The notes beneath the pieces are model-generated. The model was not told where the DNA came from, ran no database searches, and worked only from the letters and a program-made list of their open reading frames with translations. 64,000 nt of DNA from Streptococcus parasuis (lineage in GTDB: Bacteria > Bacillota > Bacilli > Lactobacillales > Streptococcaceae). The position numbers were made by a program, and so were the translations under genes. Numbering within the stretch: the first letter of the stretch is position 1; every line of letters begins with the position of its first letter. Positions 54,480-64,000 of the stretch are shown one piece after another. Where the stretch lies: positions 558,001 to 622,000 of the forward strand of contig NZ_AP024276.1 in assembly GCF_021654455.1 (NCBI RefSeq), given 5' to 3'.

Positions 54480-56231
54480 ATGATAGAATTGACAGCTCTT
54501 TTTCATCGTCCTGATTCAGAGTATGCATATTTATATAAGAAAAATGTGGTTCATCTTCGTTTTAGAACCAAAAGGAATAATGTACAGTCAATACGTGTAC
54601 ACCACGGAGACCCCTTTATTTTTTACCAACAAGGCTATCAGTACCAAACAGAAATGGAAATTGTAGCTAGTGATCATCTATTTGATTATTGGCAGGTGGA
54701 AGTCGGAGCTGACTTTGCCAGATTGCAGTACTTGTTTGAATTGACGGGGTATGATGGGCAACAGATTCTATTTGGAGATGTTGGTCCACTGGATGCTACA
54801 AGTAATAACATTAGTCAATTTATGAACGGTTTCAAGTTGCCTTACTTGCATGAAGCTGATCGATGTCAAGTACCAAGTTGGGTTTCGGAAACAATTTGGT
54901 ATCAGATTTTTCCTGAACGGTTCGCTAGAGGAAAGAAAAATACTGATAAACAGGAGTATAGAGATTGGAATCCAGACTTGGCTCCAACAACAAGTGATTT
55001 TTTTGGTGGTGATTTAGCAGGAATTACTGAACATTTAGACTATCTACAAGACTTGGGCATCACAGGTTTGTATCTTTGTCCTATATTTAAAGCGCCGAGC
55101 AATCATAAGTACGATACGAGTGACTACTATCAAATTGATCCTCAATTTGGTACTACAGACGACTTGAAGGAACTGATTAAGGAAGCTCATAAGCGTGGCA
55201 TCAAGGTAATGTTAGATGCTGTGTTTAATCATATTGGTTATCAATCTAAGCAGTGGCAGGATGTTCTTAAAAATGGAGAGCAATCAGTTTATCGAGATTG
55301 GTTTCACATTGATCGGTTTCCATTGGTTGAAGTCCATGATGGTAAAGAAAATCTGCATTACGAGACCTTTGCCTTTCAAGGAAAAATGCCCAAACTAAAT
55401 ACATCAAACCCCGAGGTGAGGAGTTATCTTTTGGGTGTTGCCCGGTATTGGATTGAGGAATGTGACATCGATGCCTGGCGCTTGGATGTAGCTAATGAGA
55501 TTGATCATCAATTTTGGAAAGAATTCCGTAAGACAGTTCTATCTGTCAAACCCGATTTGTTTATCCTAGGAGAAATTTGGCATAGTGCTCAATCATGGCT
55601 GGTTGGAGACGAGCACCATTCAGTAATGAATTATCCGCTTGCCAGCGCAATAAAAACATTCTTCCTCAAGGGAGAACAAACATGTGATGAATTCATCGCT
55701 TCCTTGAATAGTCAGCGGTTCACCTATCGTCAACAGTCAAGAGAAGTGTTATTTAATCTTTTGGATTCACATGATACAGAACGCATTTTGACGACAGCCA
55801 ATGGAAATACGGATGCAGTAAAATCAGCCTTGGTTGCTCTGTTCTTCCAAGTAGGAAGTCCTTGTATCTATTATGGAACAGAAGTTGGGATGATTGGTGG
55901 GGAAGATCCAGATTGTCGTAGGGTTATGCCTTGGAAAGAAGAACAACAGGACAAAGAGTTACTAGCATTTGTGAAAGAATTGATTCACCTACGGAAGTCT
56001 TATCAACATCTTATATTGACGGGAACATTCTCACTTCAGTCTACGGAAGATCAATTACTTCTCATGACTTATAAGGATGGCAATCAGTCACTCACAATCT
56101 ATTTCAACCAAGGGGAAAAGTCAGTGCCCCTGTCAGGAGATCAGCAAGTCATTTTAGCCAATGGTATAGAGGGAACTGGACTAAAAAAAGTGTTACAAGC
56201 GGGGGGAGTAGCCCTTGTAGAAGGGGTATAA
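54480..56231 (+). CDS. GH13 neopullulanase/cyclomaltodextrinase-like glycosidase
   Basis: A 583-residue cytoplasmic enzyme: N-terminal CBM34-like beta domain (about 1-120), a GH13_20 catalytic barrel (about 130-500) and a short C-terminal beta domain. The catalytic triad is intact: nucleophile Asp in DAWRLDVANE (about 325), acid Glu in LGEIWH (about 360) and Asp in LLDSHDTER (about 425). It should split maltooligosaccharides, pullulan or cyclodextrins taken up by the cell. No signal peptide. A cre site on its promoter fits carbon repression. Confidence 0.92.
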   Translation: MIELTALFHRPDSEYAYLYKKNVVHLRFRTKRNNVQSIRVHHGDPFIFYQQGYQYQTEMEIVASDHLFDYWQVEVGADFARLQYLFELTGYDGQQILFGDVGPLDATSNNISQFMNGFKLPYLHEADRCQVPSWVSETIWYQIFPERFARGKKNTDKQEYRDWNPDLAPTTSDFFGGDLAGITEHLDYLQDLGITGLYLCPIFKAPSNHKYDTSDYYQIDPQFGTTDDLKELIKEAHKRGIKVMLDAVFNHIGYQSKQWQDVLKNGEQSVYRDWFHIDRFPLVEVHDGKENLHYETFAFQGKMPKLNTSNPEVRSYLLGVARYWIEECDIDAWRLDVANEIDHQFWKEFRKTVLSVKPDLFILGEIWHSAQSWLVGDEHHSVMNYPLASAIKTFFLKGEQTCDEFIASLNSQRFTYRQQSREVLFNLLDSHDTERILTTANGNTDAVKSALVALFFQVGSPCIYYGTEVGMIGGEDPDCRRVMPWKEEQQDKELLAFVKELIHLRKSYQHLILTGTFSLQSTEDQLLLMTYKDGNQSLTIYFNQGEKSVPLSGDQQVILANGIEGTGLKKVLQAGGVALVEGV

Positions 56232-56253
56232 ATTAAAAAACGATAGAAAATGC

Positions 56254-56281
56254 TTGCAATTCTGCTACAATTTGATAGAAT
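56254..56281 (+). promoter_or_regulatory. Promoter of tuf
   Basis: TTGCAA (56254-56259), 16-bp spacer, TAGAAT (56276-56281). An overlapping extended -10 (TGCTACAAT, 56263-56271) is an alternative. Confidence 0.6.
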
Positions 56282-56353
56282 AGTAAGGTAAAGTTAGACC
56301 GTATTGCCTACTGTCTATCTATAAAATATATTTTATTGGAGGCTTTTACCAAA

Positions 56354-57550
56354 ATGGCAAAAGAAAAATACGATCGTAGTAAACCCCACGTTAACATTGG
56401 TACAATTGGACACGTTGACCACGGTAAAACTACTTTGACTGCAGCTATCACAACTGTATTGGCACGTCGCTTGCCTTCAGCAGTTAACCAACCTAAAGAC
56501 TATGCGTCTATCGATGCTGCTCCAGAAGAACGTGAACGCGGTATCACAATCAACACTGCACACGTTGAGTACGAAACTGAAAAACGTCACTATGCTCACA
56601 TCGACGCTCCAGGACACGCGGACTACGTTAAAAACATGATCACTGGTGCTGCTCAAATGGACGGTGCGATCCTTGTAGTAGCTTCAACTGACGGTCCAAT
56701 GCCACAAACTCGTGAGCACATCCTTCTTTCACGTCAGGTTGGTGTTAAACACCTTATCGTCTTCATGAACAAAGTTGACTTGGTAGACGATGAAGAATTG
56801 CTTGAATTGGTTGAAATGGAAATCCGTGACCTTCTTTCAGAATACGATTTCCCAGGTGATGATCTTCCAGTTATCCAAGGTTCAGCTCTTAAAGCCCTTG
56901 AAGGTGACACTAAGTACGAAGACATCGTTATGGAATTGATGAACACTGTTGATGAGTACATTCCAGAACCAGAACGCGACACTGACAAACCATTGTTGCT
57001 TCCAGTCGAAGACGTATTCTCAATCACTGGTCGTGGTACTGTAGCATCAGGACGTATCGACCGTGGTACAGTTCGTGTTAACGACGAAATCGAAATCGTT
57101 GGTCTTCAAGAAGAAAAATCTAAAGCAGTTGTTACTGGTGTTGAAATGTTCCGTAAACAACTTGACGAAGGTCTTGCCGGCGATAACGTTGGTGTACTTC
57201 TTCGTGGTGTACAACGTGATGAAATCGAACGTGGTCAAGTTATCTCTAAACCAGGTTCAATCAACCCACACACTAAATTTAAAGGTGAAGTTTACATCCT
57301 TACTAAAGAAGAAGGTGGACGTCACACTCCATTCTTCGACAACTACCGTCCACAGTTCTACTTCCGTACAACTGACGTAACTGGTTCAATCAAATTGCCA
57401 GAAGGTACTGAAATGGTAATGCCTGGTGATAACGTTACTATCGACGTTGAATTGATCCACCCAATCGCCGTTGAACAAGGTACTACTTTCTCTATCCGTG
57501 AAGGTGGACGTACTGTTGGTTCAGGTATGGTTACAGAAATCGAAGCTTAA
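56354..57550 (+). CDS. tuf: Elongation factor Tu
   Basis: A 398-residue GTPase that delivers aminoacyl-tRNA to the ribosome. G1 GHVDHGKTT (about 19-27), G2 RGITIN, G3 DAPGHADY (about 84-91), G4 NKVD and G5 SALKA are intact; domains 2 and 3 follow to the typical end. ATG 56354 is chosen because the protein then begins [16 protein letters not shown]; upstream codons cover GGAGG of the ribosome site. Codon use is strongly biased (GGT, GTT, CGT, AAA), unlike neighbouring genes, as expected of a very highly expressed gene. Confidence 0.99.
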   Translation: MAKEKYDRSKPHVNIGTIGHVDHGKTTLTAAITTVLARRLPSAVNQPKDYASIDAAPEERERGITINTAHVEYETEKRHYAHIDAPGHADYVKNMITGAAQMDGAILVVASTDGPMPQTREHILLSRQVGVKHLIVFMNKVDLVDDEELLELVEMEIRDLLSEYDFPGDDLPVIQGSALKALEGDTKYEDIVMELMNTVDEYIPEPERDTDKPLLLPVEDVFSITGRGTVASGRIDRGTVRVNDEIEIVGLQEEKSKAVVTGVEMFRKQLDEGLAGDNVGVLLRGVQRDEIERGQVISKPGSINPHTKFKGEVYILTKEEGGRHTPFFDNYRPQFYFRTTDVTGSIKLPEGTEMVMPGDNVTIDVELIHPIAVEQGTTFSIREGGRTVGSGMVTEIEA

Positions 57551-57601
57551 TTCGATTGAGTTCCCAGATATAACAATTATTTGTCAGACAACAAAAATTG
57601 T

Positions 57602-57630
57602 AACTCTCTACCAGGTGGTAGAGAGTTTTT
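57602..57630 (+). terminator. Rho-independent terminator of tuf
   Basis: A perfect 11-bp stem (57602-57612 with 57617-57627), AGGT loop, T run. Confidence 0.9.
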
Positions 57631-57681
57631 CTGTAAGTATTCATAAAATACACAGAAATTCTTTAATCTTCGCTGAGTTTA

Positions 57682-57690
57682 TGCTATAAT
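57682..57690 (+). promoter_or_regulatory. Extended -10 promoter of tpiA
   Basis: TGCTATAAT (57682-57690) lies about 35 bp before ATG 57726. Confidence 0.65.
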
Positions 57691-57701
57691 GGACCTTGTA
57701 A

Positions 57702-58478
<777 letters not shown>

Positions 58479-58586
58479 TATAGTCATTTAGTTTTTCTTT
58501 TATTACTTCGTTAACTCGCTTTGCCGTACTCCAGTACTGTCTGCAGCTCGTTGCCTAGTACTAAAAGTAAACTAAAAGACTATAAC

Positions 58587-58622
58587 AAAAAAGCATCGGA
58601 TTTTGAATTCGATGCTTTTTTT
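58587..58622. terminator. Bidirectional rho-independent terminator
   Basis: A perfect 12-bp stem (58587-58598 with 58610-58621) with A and T tracts between tpiA (+) and the Cof gene (-). The DNA just before it (58500-58575) is a degenerate RUP-like remnant. Confidence 0.85.
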
Positions 58623-58636
58623 GATATTTTAAGAGG

Positions 58637-59446
58637 CTATTTCAGTACCCATTCTCTTAATGCATATGCGACACCGTCTTCATCGTTTGACTTAGTGATA
58701 TACTTGGCGATTTTCTTCAGTTCAGGATTTCCATTTTCCATGACTACTGGATTTCCAACAACCTCCAACATTGGACGATCATTTTCTTGATCACCAATAG
58801 CCATCGTTTGATCCATAGTTAAACCAAGTTTTTCCGCTAGATGAATGATAGCTTGTCCCTTGTTAACAGTTTTAGGGGTGATTTCCAAATAAAATGGTGC
58901 TGATTTTGCCACGTTGTACTTCTCCGTCAAACTAGTTGGAAGTAGTGGGATAGCAGCGTCAAGGATTTCAGGTTCGTCTACCATCATTGTCTTGATAATC
59001 TCTTTACCAACCATTTCTTCAGGAGTGCGGTAGAAAATAGGAGCACTTACAAGTGTTGATTCGTAGATAGTGTATTTTCCGATATTGCGGTTGGCGGTGT
59101 AGATTCCTTCTTTTGTACTTGCATGCATGGGAAGGTTAAATTTACGAGCAACCAATTCAATATCTAAATAGTCATCATAGCTCAGTGTATCTTTTACAAT
59201 ATCTTCACTAGTTGCGGCATCCTGTACCAGTCCCCCATTAAAGGTGATGACATAGTCACCAGCGTCTGTTAAGTTGAGCTCTTCCAAGATGGCACGGACT
59301 CCAGAAATAGGGCGGCCTGTAGCAATAACAATTTTTACACCCGCTTTTTTGGCCTCTTGAATGGCTGCATGCACTTCGGTCGTAATTTGGCGTTGGCTAT
59401 TTAAAAGAGTACCATCAATATCGATAGCAACAAGTTTAATACTCAT
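58637..59446 (-). CDS. Cof-type HAD-IIB phosphatase
   Basis: A 269-residue HAD hydrolase. Motif I is VAIDIDGTLLNS (nucleophile Asp about 9), motif II VIATGRP, a IIB cap domain (about 85-195), motif III Lys in NKGQAI and motif IV MAIGDQENDRPML (about 214-226). Such enzymes dephosphorylate sugar phosphates, FMN or similar compounds; specificity cannot be read. It overlaps the upstream HD gene by 4 bp. Confidence 0.9.
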   Translation of the reverse strand: MSIKLVAIDIDGTLLNSQRQITTEVHAAIQEAKKAGVKIVIATGRPISGVRAILEELNLTDAGDYVITFNGGLVQDAATSEDIVKDTLSYDDYLDIELVARKFNLPMHASTKEGIYTANRNIGKYTIYESTLVSAPIFYRTPEEMVGKEIIKTMMVDEPEILDAAIPLLPTSLTEKYNVAKSAPFYLEITPKTVNKGQAIIHLAEKLGLTMDQTMAIGDQENDRPMLEVVGNPVVMENGNPELKKIAKYITKSNDEDGVAYALREWVLK

Positions 59447-60753
59447 GAAGAAAGGTCTCCTATGTTAAAATGATCATTGTGTATATAGCTAAGGAAAGTA
59501 GCATTTTGTTCGGCAAATATACCTGTGTCCACTAACATTTCTTTCGGGAAATAAAATCGGCTGTCGCCATGGATAGTTCCAGATAGGGAGTGGACAATTG
59601 GTGATAGAGTAGAAAGCTCTACCAAACTTTCGTCTTTACGATAGATTTCAATTTGTGTTCGTTTTTTTTCGGCATTTGGTCTGTATATATCATAGGGCAA
59701 ATCAAAATTATGGTGGATTGCGGTATAGTATTCTGGATCAAAACCTACTTCAGCGACAATACTTCGTAGAATATCCAACTGATTTTCTTGATTGCTCTTA
59801 AATGTAATAGATTTAAATACCTTTCGATTGATATATCGTTGTGCTAAATCAGATAAAATACGGTCAGGGCCATTTATCCAAGACTGAAAATAGGTGTTCA
59901 TCACGCCATCATCTAGTGCGAGATAGTCTGTTAGACGAATGCGATGTTCAAAGAATGGCAAGAGGCGAGGGGAAGTGCGCGCAAAGAAGTCTTGCTCGCT
60001 AGTATACAGAAGTTTTGCCCGATTGAGTAAGTTTTGTAACAAAACCTCCATTGAGCGACTAGCTGGATGGAAATAGACTTGCATATACATTTGGTAACGA
60101 CTGAGTACGTAATCCTCAACCGCATGCATACCAGATTCTTTAAAGGCAATGCCATTTTCTGTAGGACGAATGACACGCAATATTCTAGTCAGGTCAAATT
60201 CACCGTAGCTGGCACCTGTAAAATATGAATCTCGTAGCAGATAATCCATGCGGTCAACGTCAATTTGACTAGAAATCAATTGAACGACCTGTTTATTTGG
60301 ATAAGTATGGTTAATCACACTGGCTACTCTTTCTGGAAAATCAGGGGATACTTGCTTCAGTAATGCATTGATTTCAGTTTCAGGGCTAGTTATGATAGCG
60401 CACGTCATTTCCTCATGGTCGGTATCAAATAGGCGCTCAAAGGTATGAGAATAAGCACCATGACCGACGTCATGTAATAGAGCCGCAACCATGGTCAAAA
60501 GTGATTCATTTGAATCCCAAGTATCTGGATATTTATCTTCAAATTTTTGAGTGATTCTTCTGGCAATTTCATAGGCACCGAGACAATGCGAAAAGCGACT
60601 ATGCTCACCACCATGGAAGGTATAGGAAGTTGTTCCTAACTGCTTGATGCGTCGTAGTCGTTGAAATTCTTTTGTATTAATCAGATGGTAAATAAGTTCT
60701 TGCTCGACGTGAACATAGTTGTGAACGGGGTCACGAAATACTTTTTCAATCAT
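59443..60753 (-). CDS. HD-domain phosphohydrolase (YwfO-like)
   Basis: A 436-residue protein with a SAMHD1/dGTPase-type HD domain in its N-terminal half: FRDPVHNYVHV (residues 5-15), HSRFSHCLGAYEIARR (about 51-66), HD pair in ALLHDVGHGAYSHTFE (about 90-105) and SSQIDVDRMDYLLRDS (about 161-176). B. subtilis YwfO and Enterococcus EF1143 are relatives with dNTP triphosphohydrolase activity. It is coupled to the Cof phosphatase gene by a 4-bp overlap. Confidence 0.88.
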   Translation of the reverse strand: MIEKVFRDPVHNYVHVEQELIYHLINTKEFQRLRRIKQLGTTSYTFHGGEHSRFSHCLGAYEIARRITQKFEDKYPDTWDSNESLLTMVAALLHDVGHGAYSHTFERLFDTDHEEMTCAIITSPETEINALLKQVSPDFPERVASVINHTYPNKQVVQLISSQIDVDRMDYLLRDSYFTGASYGEFDLTRILRVIRPTENGIAFKESGMHAVEDYVLSRYQMYMQVYFHPASRSMEVLLQNLLNRAKLLYTSEQDFFARTSPRLLPFFEHRIRLTDYLALDDGVMNTYFQSWINGPDRILSDLAQRYINRKVFKSITFKSNQENQLDILRSIVAEVGFDPEYYTAIHHNFDLPYDIYRPNAEKKRTQIEIYRKDESLVELSTLSPIVHSLSGTIHGDSRFYFPKEMLVDTGIFAEQNATFLSYIHNDHFNIGDLSS

Positions 60754-60852
60754 ACTTTCATTATAGCAAAAAAAGCTAATATTTTCCTTATTTTTCTAAA
60801 ACACAAGGATATTGTTATGTACCAAGTCTTCTTTTTTCAGTATAATGGAGAA

Positions 60853-61743
60853 ATGAATCATCTATTTATTTTAAGGGCCATACAAATACTAATTATCGGT
60901 TTGATTATTTGGATGCTCTATACCATTTTATCTTATGTAAAAATACATAAGATTTCTCTAACTGAAAAATTTTGGACAGGTTTTGGCATTGGGTATGTCA
61001 CAGATCTGCTAGACACCTTGGGGATTGGTACCTTTGCGACGACCACAACCATGTTTAAGCTAACAAAGTTGGTGGAGGATGACCGAAGAATTCCAGCCAC
61101 GATGACAACAGCTCATATCATCCCAGTCTTAGTAGAAGCCTTGCTTTTTATAACAATTGTCGAGGTTGACATTGTGACACTTATTGCAATGGCAGTGGCA
61201 GCTTTTACTGGAGCGTTTGTTGGGGCAAAGGTTACTCAGAATTGGAATACTCAGAAGGTACAACGGATTTTGGGTATTTTACTTGTGCTTGCAGCAGGTT
61301 TCATGGTTTATCGTATGTTAACCAATCCTGGTGCGGACCTGACAAATGAAGTGCGGGGCTTAACGGGGTTGAAATTAGCCCTTGGGATGGTCTTTGACTT
61401 CATGGTAGGGATGTTGATGAGTATGGGACTTGGGAACTATGCACCGGAATTAATCTTCTTCTCATTGATGGGAATTAGTCCTGCTGTTGCTCTTCCAGTT
61501 ATGATGCTTAATGCTGCTATGATTATGACAGCTGGTGCCAAGCAGTTTATCCAATCTGGTCGAGTCAACTGGCCTGGTGTACCTGGGATTATCATCGGTG
61601 GGGTATTAGGTGTTCTGACAGCGGCCTTTTTCCTATCAAATTTAGATATAAACCATTTGAAAATTTTGGTAGTTTTCATTGCTTCCTATACTGGATTTAC
61701 ATTATTGCGCTCGTCCTTTGTTCCAAGAATAAATAAAGAGTAG
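60853..61743 (+). CDS. TSUP family (TauE/SafE) membrane permease
   Basis: A 296-residue membrane protein with about eight helices. FGIGYVTDLLDTLGIGTFAT (about 40-59) and MGLGNYAPELIFFSLMGISP (about 197-216) are the two inverted-repeat halves of the TSUP/TauE family, which exports or imports sulfur or organic anions; specificity is unknown. ATG 60853 is chosen as the start of the first helix. A TATAAT (60841-60846) lies only 6 nt upstream, so the mRNA may be leaderless, although GGAGAA sits just before ATG. Confidence 0.85.
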   Translation: MNHLFILRAIQILIIGLIIWMLYTILSYVKIHKISLTEKFWTGFGIGYVTDLLDTLGIGTFATTTTMFKLTKLVEDDRRIPATMTTAHIIPVLVEALLFITIVEVDIVTLIAMAVAAFTGAFVGAKVTQNWNTQKVQRILGILLVLAAGFMVYRMLTNPGADLTNEVRGLTGLKLALGMVFDFMVGMLMSMGLGNYAPELIFFSLMGISPAVALPVMMLNAAMIMTAGAKQFIQSGRVNWPGVPGIIIGGVLGVLTAAFFLSNLDINHLKILVVFIASYTGFTLLRSSFVPRINKE

Positions 61744-61752
61744 GAGGAACAC

Positions 61753-62139
61753 ATGCATATTCGATTACAAAATGAAATTGATTTAGATGGACAGGTTGAA
61801 ATCATTGATCAGCGATTTCAAGTAGAAGTTAAGGAAAAAGATGGGCATCTTTATCTAATTTTCGTAAATGACGAGGCAGAAAAAGTTGTTATCAAATGTG
61901 ATGACGAGGAACTTGTCATGACACGTTTTTCAACTCCCAAGTCTATCATGCGATTTGTTTCTAACAAAGAGGCTATTGTGACCATTCCCACACCGATGGG
62001 GATTCAGCATTTTGTAACTAATACTAAACATTATCAGCTGAATCGCTCGGAACAACACTTGCGTCTGCAATATGATTTAATGGGATTGGAAAATCAACAG
62101 CGGTTTGCTTCCTATGATATGGCGATTTCATGGAAATAA
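61753..62139 (+). CDS. DUF1934 (YwiB-like) calycin-fold protein
   Basis: A 128-residue beta-rich cytoplasmic protein. Strands such as YLIFVNDEAEKVVIKCDDEE, RFSTPKSIMRFV and HLRLQYDLMG match the DUF1934/YwiB beta-barrel family. No enzyme motif is seen and the role is unknown. AGGAGGAACAC precedes ATG. It is 9 bp after the TSUP gene and probably co-transcribed. Confidence 0.8.
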   Translation: MHIRLQNEIDLDGQVEIIDQRFQVEVKEKDGHLYLIFVNDEAEKVVIKCDDEELVMTRFSTPKSIMRFVSNKEAIVTIPTPMGIQHFVTNTKHYQLNRSEQHLRLQYDLMGLENQQRFASYDMAISWK

Positions 62140-62180
62140 GTCGGGACAAATTGGGAAAAATTGTCATATGATTCTATTTT

Positions 62181-62201
62181 TTCAAGAAAGTATTTCTTGA
62201 A
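62181..62201. promoter_or_regulatory. Perfect palindrome over the mgtA promoter
   Basis: TTCAAGAAA (62181-62189), GTA, TTTCTTGAA (62193-62201): perfect 9-bp inverted arms. The right arm overlaps the -35 TTGAAT (62197-62202) of the riboswitch transcript. Confidence 0.6.
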
Positions 62202-62224
62202 TTCTTGAGGATTTTTGGTATAAT
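62197..62224 (+). promoter_or_regulatory. Promoter of the Mn2+ riboswitch-mgtA transcript
   Basis: TTGAAT (62197-62202), 16-bp spacer, TATAAT (62219-62224). Confidence 0.75.
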
Positions 62225-62234
62225 AGAAATCAAA

Positions 62235-62346
62235 TCGAGGGAGTAGCTAGCGGATTCATCCGTGATATTGTCGTCAATCCGACTTGTTTCCGGCAATATA
62301 TTAAATAGCGAGACTTGTTTTAAAAAGACAGGTCTCTTTTTTATTT
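62235..62346 (+). promoter_or_regulatory. yybP-ykoY Mn2+ riboswitch with terminator
   Basis: GAGGGAGTAGCTAG opens the element and GTCGTCAATCCGAC and CCGGCAATATA follow in the yybP-ykoY order. A terminator hairpin (62310-62320 with 62326-62336) with T6 ends it. Mn2+ binding should let transcription pass into the cation-ATPase gene. The same switch precedes mgtA in pneumococcus. Confidence 0.82.
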
Positions 62347-62380
62347 GTTAGTAAAAAAGGGACCGAGAAGGAGAAGGAAA

Positions 62381-64000
62381 TTGTCAAAAGAACAAAAACG
62401 CGATTTGTTTTATACACAGAGCGAAGAGCAAGTATTGTCAAGCATGGGGTCTTCTTTAGACGGTTTGTCTAGTGATGAGGCAAGTAAACGTCTAGCAGAC
62501 TATGGTCGTAACGAATTGGAAGAGGGTGAAAAGCGTACCCTTCTAGCTAAATTCTTAGATCAGTTCAAAGATTTGATGATTATTATTTTGATTGCCGCAG
62601 CCATCTTGACGGTGATTACAGAAGGTTCTCACGGTTTGACGGATGCCATCATCATCTTGGCTGTAGTTATTTTGAACGCTGCTTTTGGTGTTTATCAAGA
62701 AGGTCAGGCAGAGGCAGCCATCGAAGCGCTGAAAAACATGTCAAGTCCAGTGGCGCGTGCGCTTCGTGACAACCATGTAGTCGAAGTGGATTCTAAAGAC
62801 TTAGTACCAGGGGACATCGTTTTGCTTGAAGCAGGTGATGTTGTCCCAGCTGATATGCGTTTGTTGGAAGCTAACTCCCTCAAAATTGAAGAGGCAGCTC
62901 TTACAGGTGAATCTGTACCGGTTGATAAAGATTTATCAGCAGTTTTAGCAGAAGATGCACCGATCGGTGACCGAGTTAATATGGCCTACCAAAACTCAAA
63001 CGTTACCTATGGTCGTGGTTTGGGTGTTGTAACGAATACTGGTATGTATACTGAAGTTGGTCACATCGCCGGAATGCTGGCTAATGCTGATGAAACAGAC
63101 ACACCATTGAAACAAAATCTGAACCAATTGTCCAAGGTATTGACCTATGCTGTTCTTGCAATTGCTGCCATTACAATGGCTGTTTCAGTTTTTGTACGTG
63201 GTGAAGGAATCTTGCCAGCCCTTATGACATCTGTTGCCCTTGCGGTTGCAGCCATTCCTGAAGGTTTGCCTGCCATTGTAACAGTTGTCCTTTCACTTGG
63301 TACTCAAGTATTGGCTAAACGAAACTCTATCATTCGTAAATTGCCAGCCGTTGAGACTCTTGGTTCAACTGAAATCATTGCATCAGATAAGACTGGTACA
63401 TTGACTATGAACCAAATGACTGTTGAGAAAGTCTATACAAACGGTCAATTGATTGATGCTAAAGAAGCTTTAGATGCAAGCAATACAACGCTTCGTGTTA
63501 TGAACTTTGCCAACGATACAAAAGTTGATCCAACTGGTAAATTGATTGGTGACCCAACTGAAACGGCACTTGTTCAATTTGGTTTGGATCAAAACTTTGA
63601 TGTTCGTGAAGTATTGGTTTCTGAGCCTCGTGTGGCAGAATTACCATTTGACTCAACACGTAAGTTGATGTCAACAGTTCACCAACAAGCTGCAGGTAAT
63701 TTCTTTGTAGCTGTTAAAGGTGCCCCAGACCAATTGCTCAAACGTGTAACGCAAATTGAAGAAAATGGGACAATTCGTCCGATTACCGATGCGGATAAAC
63801 AAGCCATTCTTGCTACTAACAAGGACTTGGCTAAGCAAGCACTTCGTGTCTTGATGATGGCATACAAGTATGTTGATGCTATTCCTGAATTGGAATCAGA
63901 CATTGTTGAAAATGATCTTGTCTTCTCAGGTTTGGTTGGTATGATTGACCCTGAGCGTCCTGAGGCGGCAGAAGCAGTTCGTGTTGCTAAGGAAGCTGGC
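62381..64000 (+). CDS. mgtA: P-type cation-transporting ATPase (MgtA/PacL-like), N-terminal part
   Basis: 540 codons are present and the frame runs off the window end. It begins at TTG 62381, 4 nt after GGAGAAGG. Visible parts: cation ATPase N-terminal segment, helices 1-2 (about 65-105), actuator domain with EAALTGESVPVDK (about 170-182), helices 3-4 with AAIPEGLPAIV (about 288-298), phosphorylation site SDKTGTLTMNQM (Asp about 334) and KGAPDQLL in the nucleotide-binding domain. PacL-type pumps export Ca2+ or Mn2+; a Mn2+ riboswitch upstream favours Mn2+/Ca2+ export. Confidence 0.9.
   Translation, partial: MSKEQKRDLFYTQSEEQVLSSMGSSLDGLSSDEASKRLADYGRNELEEGEKRTLLAKFLDQFKDLMIIILIAAAILTVITEGSHGLTDAIIILAVVILNAAFGVYQEGQAEAAIEALKNMSSPVARALRDNHVVEVDSKDLVPGDIVLLEAGDVVPADMRLLEANSLKIEEAALTGESVPVDKDLSAVLAEDAPIGDRVNMAYQNSNVTYGRGLGVVTNTGMYTEVGHIAGMLANADETDTPLKQNLNQLSKVLTYAVLAIAAITMAVSVFVRGEGILPALMTSVALAVAAIPEGLPAIVTVVLSLGTQVLAKRNSIIRKLPAVETLGSTEIIASDKTGTLTMNQMTVEKVYTNGQLIDAKEALDASNTTLRVMNFANDTKVDPTGKLIGDPTETALVQFGLDQNFDVREVLVSEPRVAELPFDSTRKLMSTVHQQAAGNFFVAVKGAPDQLLKRVTQIEENGTIRPITDADKQAILATNKDLAKQALRVLMMAYKYVDAIPELESDIVENDLVFSGLVGMIDPERPEAAEAVRVAKEAG

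Overview
The window is a low-GC chromosomal segment of a Streptococcus, most like Streptococcus suis. The protein set (FtsW, EF-Tu, PEP carboxylase, SepM-like protease, DUF3270, YutD), pneumococcal-type interspersed repeats, two exact competence (ComX) boxes and an IS1167-type ISL3 element all fit. The species is an inference from family resemblance; no rRNA or tRNA gene is present to confirm it. Most of the window is ordinary housekeeping chromosome, with two insertion sequences.

Layout. 1-4.1 kb: the end of dpr, a repeat, then an ABC exporter with its own histidine kinase and response regulator. 4.1-7.7 kb: yqgQ, a rhodanese-like protein lacking the catalytic cysteine, a Ser/Pro-rich exported protein, rsmD, coaD and a SepM-like protease. 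7.9-10.3 kb: yutD-rlmN-vanZ, preceded by a sequence identical to a ComX box. 10.4-12.0 kb: an IS3-family element with a -1 frameshift signal. 12-19.2 kb: nadE-pncB, a prepilin peptidase with a ComX box, a CDF metal exporter divergent from a TetR regulator, mnmM, and a Na+/H+ antiporter that seems to start at ATT. 19.2-20.7 kb: an ISL3 element with perfect 8-bp target duplication. 20.7-29.9 kb: an ABC ATPase, a CNNM/CorC protein, a RibD-like reductase, pflA, a GH3 enzyme, a CatE/CatR-like divergent pair, an M3 peptidase and ppaC.

30-42.2 kb: a probably frameshifted hypothetical gene, a MerR regulator, the trhP1/trhP2 tRNA hydroxylation pair, ydbC, bioY under a BirA-type operator, a cyclase, gor, a MacAB-like exporter and a flavin oxidoreductase. 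42.3-48.6 kb: lysS, a phosphatase-ybaK-popT operon, thiT behind a TPP riboswitch, a GH25 muramidase, and an ECF S-component paired with a transcobalamin-like lipoprotein. 48.7-57.5 kb: ftsW, ppc, an ECF sigma/anti-sigma pair whose sigma gene seems to start at ATC, a CcpA-controlled GH13 enzyme and tuf. 57.7-64 kb: tpiA, a Cof phosphatase and HD hydrolase, a TSUP permease, a DUF1934 protein and a truncated MgtA-type cation ATPase behind a Mn2+ (yybP-ykoY) riboswitch.

Themes. Metal and vitamin control is prominent: TPP and Mn2+ riboswitches, a BirA operator and a CDF/TetR pair. Several genes (yqgQ, rsmD, trhP1, the GH25 gene, possibly cilC and the TSUP gene) have a -10 box only 6-7 nt before the start codon, which predicts leaderless mRNAs. 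Two genes appear to use near-cognate start codons (ATT, ATC) behind strong Shine-Dalgarno sequences. No CRISPR array, prophage, integrated conjugative element or clear defence island was seen.
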